Assembly: GCA_001804345.1 (NCBI GenBank) | Contig: MHFU01000070.1 | Location: 1-6,495, forward strand | DNA length: 6,495 bases | DNA from: Omnitrophica bacterium RIFOXYB12_FULL_50_7 | GTDB taxonomy: Bacteria; Omnitrophota; Omnitrophia; Omnitrophales; Aquincolibacteriaceae | Direction of reading: 5' to 3' | Shown: in pieces, positions 1-5,344 of the stretch | How positions within the stretch are numbered: the first letter of the stretch is position 1 | How the letters are laid out: every line of letters begins with the position of its first letter | Position numbers and translations under genes: made by a program | Notes under the pieces: model-generated | Told to the model about the DNA's origin: nothing | Database searches by the model: none | The model's input: only the letters and a program-made list of their open reading frames with translations

Positions 1-2070
1 GGAGCTGCTACAAGCCGTACCGAGGATGGGAGAAATATCGTTACTGGAGTTCCGCTTCTTGTTATCGATGATGAATGCGATTACGGTTCGATAGACACAC
101 GCATTGGCGCTATCGATGAATTCGGAAATCCGGATCCAGAACACGATCCGACAATAATAAATTCATTAGTCAGGAAAATTCTATATAAATTTGAAAAGAG
201 CGTCTATCTGGGATATACCGCCACACCATTTGCCAATATCTTTATTCACGAAGCTGCAAGAACTACCGAGGAAGGCGACGACCTATTTCCTAGGAATTTT
301 ATTACCTGCTTACCTTCACCCACAAACTACATAGGTCCCTCAAGGGTCTTTGGAATTGATGAGGATTACGATCCAGAAGAGGATGAAGAGGTCGATTTGC
401 CATTGGTCAGGGAGGTTACCGATCATGCAGATACAATGAGCCTTAAGGAAACTCATGGATGGATGCCGCCCAAACACAGGATTGATCATATACCAAGATA
501 CAACGGTGAGAACACGGTCCCACCATCGTTGAGGGAAGCTCTGCACTGCTTTATCCTGTCGTGTGCTGCACGAAAAGCGAGGGGACAGACCACGGCCCAC
601 AATTCAATGTTAATACATATTCCACGATACACTGCAGTTCAAGAGAGAATAAAGGATCAAATTGAAGAGGAAATTGGAGCTATTCGGAGACGGTTGGATG
701 GTGGCGATAGCACCTCTGTGGAACAATTATTAACTATTCTGAAAAGGTTATGGGACGAAGATTACCGGATCGTGACCGAGCAGTTTCACCAGGAGGAGTT
801 CCCATTAATGGCATGGACGCTTATAGAACCATATATTCATACAGTTGTAAAAACAATACAAATCCGCCATATCACTGGTTATTCAACAGATATACTGGAT
901 TACGATGCATACCATGAGACTGGTATTAATCTTATTGTGATCGGTGGAGACAAACTGTCAAGGGGATTAACACTCGAGGGTCTGACTATAGGTTATTTTT
1001 TAAGACCAACCAGAATGTACGATACATTAATGCAGATGGGCCGATGGTTCGGATATCGCCCAGGATACCTGGATCTCTGCCGCTTGTACACACGACCAGA
1101 CATCATCGACTGGTATCGTAAGATTGCTCATGCCGATGAAGAATTACGCCGGGAATTCAATCACATGACCTTGGTCGGCGGAACCCCAATAGATTATGGT
1201 TTTCGCGTAAGAGTTCATCCCGAGTTGGCGGTTACATCACCAATTAAAATGAGAAATGCCAGCAAAGTTTCGTACTCGTATAGTGCTTGTGTAAATGTAA
1301 CAACAGTATTTCACAGAGATAATGCGAATATCGAGAGAAACTATGCTAGATTCGTGAAATTACTTGAAATGCTTGATAGAAGCGGAGCCAACAAAACTTC
1401 GAATCCAGAACGCAGACGTTCGAATGGTTTTAATAAGAAATGGAAAGGAAGTACATTGTGGGAAAATGTGGAGAGTGATATTGTTATTGAATTTCTGAAA
1501 GGTATATCCACGTATCCATCAGCGATTCGGGTAAATGGCAACCGCATGGGTGATTATATCGAGCATGCTAATAGGAATGGTTTCTTAATTCGGTGGAGTG
1601 TTGTTGTACTCAGTGGGAAAGGCGCCATTTTTAAAATCCCCGTTCTGGGAGAGCATTCAACTAATGTAAGAGGATGGGATAAAACCATCCCGGAGAACCA
1701 ACAAGATACCTATCCGACGTTTACCGTAAAAACCGTAATGAGCCCTCCAGATGAAACTATCGATTTAACTGATGAAGAGTATGATTTGGCGTTTGATTTA
1801 TCCTTGGCGTATTTCCGGACAAGTGGAGATGAGGCAAAAGGGATAAAAGAACCTGAGAGACCATATGGTGATTATATCCGTGAAAAAAGGAACAACCAGA
1901 GGGGTCTTTTACTGATATATCCACTTGATCCAAAGTGGATAAAACCAGCGGACGGTGTTGGATTACCATTAATTGGATTGACATTAAGTTTTCCGAAGAT
2001 TCCAAAAGAGTATGACACAAATGTTACATACGTTGTCAACAACACCGAATTACAACAGGAATTCGGGTGA
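1..2070 (+). CDS. Z1 domain-containing helicase-like ATPase, C-terminal 689 residues (5' truncated by window)
   Basis: Frame 1 is open from the first base to TGA at 2068-2070, so the start lies upstream. Numbering the visible residues from base 1, a Walker B-like LLVIDDECDYGS lies at 19-30, a motif III-like GYTATPFANIFI at 71-82, HNSMLIHIPR at 200-209, GGDKLSRGLTLEGL at 315-328 and the motif VI-like QMGRWFGYR at 345-353. These are hallmarks of the Z1 family (PF10593), superfamily II-type ATPases of restriction-modification-like defence operons, probably acting as a DNA motor beside a nuclease. Walker A is not visible and should sit in the missing N-terminal part; full Z1 proteins are usually about 900-1000 residues, so perhaps 200-300 are missing. 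An acidic linker (119-132) follows motif III. The roughly 300 residues after motif VI have no motif I recognise. A TTG at 397 could be mistaken for the start, but the DDECD and TATPF motifs upstream of it rule this out. The gene lies directly before the PD-(D/E)XK and AIPR genes. Family assignment is strong; biochemical role is inferred. Confidence 0.93.
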   Translation, partial: GAATSRTEDGRNIVTGVPLLVIDDECDYGSIDTRIGAIDEFGNPDPEHDPTIINSLVRKILYKFEKSVYLGYTATPFANIFIHEAARTTEEGDDLFPRNFITCLPSPTNYIGPSRVFGIDEDYDPEEDEEVDLPLVREVTDHADTMSLKETHGWMPPKHRIDHIPRYNGENTVPPSLREALHCFILSCAARKARGQTTAHNSMLIHIPRYTAVQERIKDQIEEEIGAIRRRLDGGDSTSVEQLLTILKRLWDEDYRIVTEQFHQEEFPLMAWTLIEPYIHTVVKTIQIRHITGYSTDILDYDAYHETGINLIVIGGDKLSRGLTLEGLTIGYFLRPTRMYDTLMQMGRWFGYRPGYLDLCRLYTRPDIIDWYRKIAHADEELRREFNHMTLVGGTPIDYGFRVRVHPELAVTSPIKMRNASKVSYSYSACVNVTTVFHRDNANIERNYARFVKLLEMLDRSGANKTSNPERRRSNGFNKKWKGSTLWENVESDIVIEFLKGISTYPSAIRVNGNRMGDYIEHANRNGFLIRWSVVVLSGKGAIFKIPVLGEHSTNVRGWDKTIPENQQDTYPTFTVKTVMSPPDETIDLTDEEYDLAFDLSLAYFRTSGDEAKGIKEPERPYGDYIREKRNNQRGLLLIYPLDPKWIKPADGVGLPLIGLTLSFPKIPKEYDTNVTYVVNNTELQQEFG

Positions 2071-2074
2071 ATTC
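2059..2074 (+). promoter_or_regulatory. Ribosome-binding site of the PD-(D/E)XK gene inside a GAATTC/GAATTC hairpin
   Basis: GGTGA at 2066-2070 matches the archaeal anti-Shine-Dalgarno and ends 4 bases before the ATG at 2075, which supports that start. It is flanked by GAATTC at 2059-2064 and GAATTC at 2069-2074. These are self-complementary and could form a 6-bp stem with a GGGT loop, hiding part of the site. The Z1 stop codon (2068-2070) lies in the same element, so ribosomes finishing Z1 would open it. The sequence identity is directly visible; the coupling role is inferred. Confidence 0.5.
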
Positions 2075-3088
2075 ATGGTACCAGACGTCATGAAAATATG
2101 GAAAGAGCTATCGCAAGTAGCTGCTAGTGCTGAAGGATTCGAATGCCGTCGAATCCTACCCAATGCAGCATGCGATATTTTCGTCGCTATAAGAAAACCT
2201 GAAAATATTCCCTGCCTGTTACTAGAGATCAAGTCGACCAGCATCGAACCCGAAATGGTATATCCTGAATCTAAGGGGTTTCTAGTATGGCCTTCCGCGA
2301 TCGAGCATGGTGCGCAAGGACGAATCCGGCTGGTGCTCGAAATGAGAAATTCACGATTTGATAAAATATTTTCCGTGCTTGTTACAGATGTCATGGATGC
2401 ACTGGCCGAAGAAAAAGATGAAAAGAAATGCATTCATGAAATGATAAACCGTTTAATCCTATGGCAAACATTTCTGGAGAAATGTGGTCCAGATGGGTTG
2501 AATGAAATAGACCAGCAAGGTTTATACGGCGAACTTTTTTTCCTTAGAACGATCCTATTGAACCATATTCCATTATCGAAAGCTGTCAACTCATGGGTTG
2601 GTCCATCAGGTGCAAACCAGGATTTCATTATTGGGACAGATGCTATCGAGGTGAAAACTAGCATCGCTGCATCACCAAAATCGATTCATATATCGAATAT
2701 TAGACAACTGGATACCAGGAATATTGGAAGGTTGTTATTGGCCTTTTTAGCTTTGGATAAAAGACCAGGTAACGAGAGGACATTGCCATTACTTATAGAT
2801 GGTATCAGATCTTTATTGGTAGATGATATAAATGCGTTAAATACATTCGACGAGCGACTTCGGGAAGCTGGGTACATTGATTTTCATAGAGAGATGTATA
2901 ACCGAACTAGTTACACACCTAGATATCAAAATTATTACCGTGTAGAGAATGATTTTCCAAGATTATTGGAGGGAAGCCTTCCAAATGGTGTGGAAGATGT
3001 CAAGTATTCAATAACAATAGCTGCATGCTCCCCATATAGAATCCAGGAAACCCAGCTGATCGAAATCATTAAGGATGGACATCAATGA
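2075..3088 (+). CDS. PD-(D/E)XK motif protein (DUF4420-type), probable DNA endonuclease subunit
   Basis: The product has 337 residues from the ATG at 2075. I chose this start over the in-frame ATG at 2012 because it has GGTGA 4 bases upstream and avoids a 59-base overlap with Z1. The core has QQGLYGELFFL (148-157, E153), then WVGPSGANQDFIIG (174-187, D183) and IEVKTS (191-196, E192-V-K194). This E...D...ExK order is the restriction-endonuclease-fold active site typical of DUF4420 (PF14390) proteins, followed by the family's I-x-I...QL segment (SIHISNIRQL, 203-212). An N-terminal strand LLLEIKS (48-54) resembles a second ExK but lacks the preceding motif and is probably structural. All expected catalytic residues are present, so the protein is probably active. 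It sits 4 bases after Z1 and overlaps the AIPR gene by ATGA, so the three are almost certainly co-translated. The substrate is unknown; cleavage of incoming DNA lacking the cognate methylation is the inferred role. Confidence 0.9.
   Translation: MVPDVMKIWKELSQVAASAEGFECRRILPNAACDIFVAIRKPENIPCLLLEIKSTSIEPEMVYPESKGFLVWPSAIEHGAQGRIRLVLEMRNSRFDKIFSVLVTDVMDALAEEKDEKKCIHEMINRLILWQTFLEKCGPDGLNEIDQQGLYGELFFLRTILLNHIPLSKAVNSWVGPSGANQDFIIGTDAIEVKTSIAASPKSIHISNIRQLDTRNIGRLLLAFLALDKRPGNERTLPLLIDGIRSLLVDDINALNTFDERLREAGYIDFHREMYNRTSYTPRYQNYYRVENDFPRLLEGSLPNGVEDVKYSITIAACSPYRIQETQLIEIIKDGHQ
3072..3088 (+). promoter_or_regulatory. ATGA stop/start overlap and weak ribosome-binding site of the AIPR gene
   Basis: The nuclease stop TGA (3086-3088) overlaps the AIPR start ATG (3085-3087) as ATGA. 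An AGGATGG at 3072-3078, 6 bases before the ATG, is only a modest Shine-Dalgarno match. This suggests that AIPR translation depends largely on ribosomes terminating on the upstream gene, which would keep the two proteins in proportion. The overlap is seen directly; the coupling is inferred. Confidence 0.6.
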
Positions 3089-5187
3089 CAGAAGAACGAG
3101 AGATCACTAATTTCATTGAATTATTCAACGGGGAAGTCATAGATGAATGTAGAGGGGGGTCAGGAGGTGAAAGATCATCTCCCGATTTTAAAGAAAATGC
3201 ATTCACCAAAATTTTTACGGAAAACCTTAAGGAAAATGGAATAATAGAGGATGCTGAATGCTGCTATATTTGTAAGACCACGGGAAAAGGCAATGTCAAG
3301 GCTAATGGGTATTATTACGACGAAAATACAAACCAATTAACTCTACTTCTATCGCTTATGAGCGATACAAATTCGAAGGTGCCGACCCCATCAGAAATCG
3401 CACAATTGTCCAAGCAACCTGTAAGATTATTCTGGCTTGCGATTACGGATGAGGGCATTTATAAAGATCTGGAACCATCATCCAGTGAATTCTCCATGAT
3501 GCAACGGATCTACCAATTAAAAGAAGAGATTAAATCGGTACGTATTCTGATCCTCATCGAGGGAATCGTGGACGGGATGGACAAATTAAATAAAATCAAG
3601 GCAGTCAAGGAGGATCGTATCAAATTTAAATTTGATATCTATGATTTGAGACGTCTCTATCGCGTAACGGCAAGCGATGAGCGATTCGAGGATATTCAAA
3701 TTGATTTGGCAACTCAATTTGGTACTTCACTGAAGTGTATTCATGAAAAATCTATCAATGATTCATATGAAACCTACATCACGGTCTTTCCAGCCAAAAT
3801 ATTGAACGATATTTACGATGATTATGGTGATCAGTTACTTGAGCTGAATGTCAGATCGTATCTACAGGCGAAGACAAAGGTGAATAAAGGAATTCGCAAT
3901 ACCCTTAATGAACATCCAGAATGGTTTTTAGCATACAATAACGGAATTACTATAGTCGCAACCAAGGTTGCCACTAGTAACAACCATGACGGAAATCTTC
4001 AACTTACCTCAATTACCGGTATGCAGATAGTGAACGGCGCTCAGACTGTTGCATCGATACACCGCGCAATAACTGTTGACAACATTCCAAATATCTCCGG
4101 AGTAAATGTGCTGGCAAAAATAACAACAGTAGACCCAAAATTACTGAATATGGTCGTACCAAATATCTCCCTTTATTCGAACAGCCAGAATAAAATCAGT
4201 GAAGCTGATTTTACATCAAACCATCCATTCCATATTAAAATCGAGATCCTGTCAGGTAGCATCTGGGTTCCGGGCCAACAGAGTCGCTGGTTTTATGAAC
4301 GGGCGCGCGGTCAATATCAGGTGGCAAAGGCCAAAGAGGGTACCGAGGCTCTAAGAAGAAGATTCGAAGAAAAGTGCCCAAGAAAACAGATGTTCACCAA
4401 AACCGATCTAGCGAAATACGTCAATAGCTGGCTATTACTACCACACATTGTAAGTAGGGGTGCACAAAAAAATTATGTGTATTACATGTCATTTCACAAC
4501 GACAAATATGGTAGAGATTGGCTTCCGGAGAAGGATTATTACCTGGAACTTATCGGTAAAGCCATACTTTTCAGAGAAACCGATAGAATGGCCGCAGAGT
4601 TGAGGATTCCAGCCCTCAAGGCCAATGTCGTGACATACACGATTGCCTACCTTCGTTGGAGAACGCAAGGCAGGATTGATTTCAAGAAGATATGGGACAT
4701 TCAAAAATTATCCTCGGCCCTGGAGGAAACACTTAGAAGCTGGATTCCTCAGATTCACCAGAAGATCGTGGAAAGCGCTGGAGACCGAAATCATGGCGAA
4801 TGGTGCAAGAATGCCGAATGCTGGGAAACAGTGAAACTAATGAATCTAAACATTTCGGATAGTTTTAACGAAGAAATAAACGTTAATCAACCATTACCGA
4901 CAGTAGGACGTGAGGAGGAAAGGAATGCAGAGTCCCTAACTTCCCAGGATAGAGAAAATATTGCTCTGGTCATCAAAATTGATGCGGAGACTCTATTTAA
5001 GGTGCAACAGTGGGGGGCGAAAAACCAATCCCTTGCCAGTTGGCAACTGGGAATCCTCCATACACTGCAGGGGTATGCTACCAAGGGATGGAGTAAAGTG
5101 CCATCAAAGGCTCAGGCAAGACATGTTGTTGATATCATGAAGAAGGTAGTGGTTGAATCGGATATTAAGGTTGAAGGATTCAATTAG
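3085..5187 (+). CDS. AIPR family (abortive infection/phage resistance) protein
   Basis: This 700-residue protein has the characteristic AIPR core (PF10592): LNVRSYLQ (254-261), EWFLAYNNGITIVA (279-292), MQIVNGAQTVASIHRA (313-328), ISLYSNSQNKI (361-371), FTSNHPFHIKIE (376-387), SRWFYERARGQY (400-411) and MFTKTDLAKY (436-445). A later EWCKNAECW (572-580) and a C-terminal helical region (about 635-690) complete it. The N-terminal part, about residues 35-120, follows the pattern of the AIPR N-terminal domain, with VKANGYYYDENTNQLTLLLS at 71-90; in other members this region is nuclease-like, but here the usual acidic position before GY reads Asn74, so activity there is doubtful. It is the last gene of the Z1/PD-(D/E)XK/AIPR set and starts on the nuclease stop codon. 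AIPR proteins are linked to phage resistance and restriction-modification-like operons; their biochemical action is not established. No signal peptide or membrane segment is visible, so it should be cytoplasmic. Family call is strong; exact role is unknown. Confidence 0.92.
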   Translation: MTEEREITNFIELFNGEVIDECRGGSGGERSSPDFKENAFTKIFTENLKENGIIEDAECCYICKTTGKGNVKANGYYYDENTNQLTLLLSLMSDTNSKVPTPSEIAQLSKQPVRLFWLAITDEGIYKDLEPSSSEFSMMQRIYQLKEEIKSVRILILIEGIVDGMDKLNKIKAVKEDRIKFKFDIYDLRRLYRVTASDERFEDIQIDLATQFGTSLKCIHEKSINDSYETYITVFPAKILNDIYDDYGDQLLELNVRSYLQAKTKVNKGIRNTLNEHPEWFLAYNNGITIVATKVATSNNHDGNLQLTSITGMQIVNGAQTVASIHRAITVDNIPNISGVNVLAKITTVDPKLLNMVVPNISLYSNSQNKISEADFTSNHPFHIKIEILSGSIWVPGQQSRWFYERARGQYQVAKAKEGTEALRRRFEEKCPRKQMFTKTDLAKYVNSWLLLPHIVSRGAQKNYVYYMSFHNDKYGRDWLPEKDYYLELIGKAILFRETDRMAAELRIPALKANVVTYTIAYLRWRTQGRIDFKKIWDIQKLSSALEETLRSWIPQIHQKIVESAGDRNHGEWCKNAECWETVKLMNLNISDSFNEEINVNQPLPTVGREEERNAESLTSQDRENIALVIKIDAETLFKVQQWGAKNQSLASWQLGILHTLQGYATKGWSKVPSKAQARHVVDIMKKVVVESDIKVEGFN

Positions 5188-5218
5188 GGGCATCTTCAGA
5201 AAATGCTAATTGTTTCGA

Positions 5219-5246
5219 CTCAGCTGAGCCGAAGCACTTTCGGTTC
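5219..5246. repeat. Palindrome CTCAGCTGAG overlapping an 8-bp hairpin
   Basis: CTCAGCTGAG at 5219-5228 is a perfect 10-base palindrome. Overlapping it, 5226-5233 (GAGCCGAA) pairs with 5239-5246 (TTCGGTTC) around a GCACT loop, giving 8 pairs including one G-T wobble. The hairpin lies 39 bases after the AIPR stop and could end or protect the operon's mRNA. It is followed by CCTCCCC rather than a T-run, so it is not a standard intrinsic terminator. A protein-binding site is the alternative. Confidence 0.45.
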
Positions 5247-5261
5247 CCTCCCCAATGAACG

Positions 5262-5277
5262 TATATCAACTGATATA
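5262..5277. promoter_or_regulatory. Perfect 7-bp dyad TATATCA-AC-TGATATA with TATA-like sequence, candidate promoter/operator
   Basis: TATATCA (5262-5268) and TGATATA (5271-5277) are exact reverse complements separated by AC. The AT-rich block continues into AGTTTA (5278-5283). Either half could act as a TATA box for the orc gene: with the usual spacing of about 25 bases, transcription would begin near 5287-5303, leaving a leader of about 40-60 bases before the ATG at 5345. The symmetry around the TATA-like sequence suggests that a dimeric repressor or the initiator itself could block the promoter. The dyad is seen; its function is inferred. Confidence 0.45.
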
Positions 5278-5298
5278 AGTTTAGGCTCCAAATAGAAC

Positions 5299-5324
5299 GC
5301 AAGCCATTACAACCAACTGCTTGC
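5299..5324. repeat. Inverted repeat GCAAGC / GCTTGC with a 14-base loop
   Basis: GCAAGC (5299-5304) and GCTTGC (5319-5324) are perfect reverse complements separated by CATTACAACCAACT. The repeat lies between the TATA-like dyad and the ribosome-binding site of the orc gene, so it may be a leader hairpin or an operator half-site pair. Six bases is short enough to arise by chance; confidence in a function is low. Confidence 0.35.
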
Positions 5325-5330
5325 ACTCGA

Positions 5331-5338
5331 AGGGGGAG
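5331..5338 (+). promoter_or_regulatory. Ribosome-binding site of the orc1/cdc6-like gene
   Basis: AGGGGGAG at 5331-5338 ends 6 bases before the ATG at 5345. It is purine-rich and well spaced, and it decides this start over the in-frame ATG at 5366. Its 3' half belongs to GGAGCC (5335-5340), which is the exact complement of GGCTCC at 5284-5289; if both are in the transcript, the site could be hidden. Confidence 0.6.
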
Positions 5339-5344
5339 CCAGAC

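Larger units (their letters stand above)
5188..5344. other. 157-base intergenic region rich in inverted repeats, at the composition boundary
   Basis: No coding frame, tRNA or other RNA gene is recognisable here. The region must contain the end of the defence transcript and the promoter of the orc1/cdc6-like gene. It holds four or more inverted repeats, listed separately. No strong T-run typical of archaeal termination follows the AIPR stop; the longest are TTT stretches at 5213-5215 and 5238-5240. I do not see a confident origin recognition box, although archaeal origins often lie beside orc1/cdc6 genes. Confidence 0.6.

Noticed and set aside
397..399. TTG as start of the Z1 protein
   Set aside because: The frame is open to base 1 and encodes the conserved DDECD and GYTATPFAN motifs upstream of this codon, so it is internal.
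2012..2074. Start of the nuclease gene at the ATG at 2012
   Set aside because: It would overlap Z1 by 59 bases, and the extra 21 residues (MTQMLHTLSTTPNYNRNSGEF) look like an out-of-frame reading of the Z1 end. The ATG at 2075 has GGTGA directly upstream.
2222..2242. Second PD-(D/E)XK active site at LLLEIKS in the nuclease N-terminus
   Set aside because: There is an ExK, but no suitably spaced preceding catalytic Asp motif, and the E153/D183/E192/K194 set already matches the family's active site.
5226..5246. Intrinsic terminator of the defence operon
   Set aside because: The hairpin is real, but no T-run follows it, and archaeal termination depends mainly on T-runs. I kept it as a repeat only.
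5319..5340. Origin recognition box at the CGAAGGGGGAG stretch
   Set aside because: The G-run superficially resembles the end of an archaeal origin recognition box, but the dyad part of the box is missing and the G-rich stretch is better explained as the ribosome-binding site.
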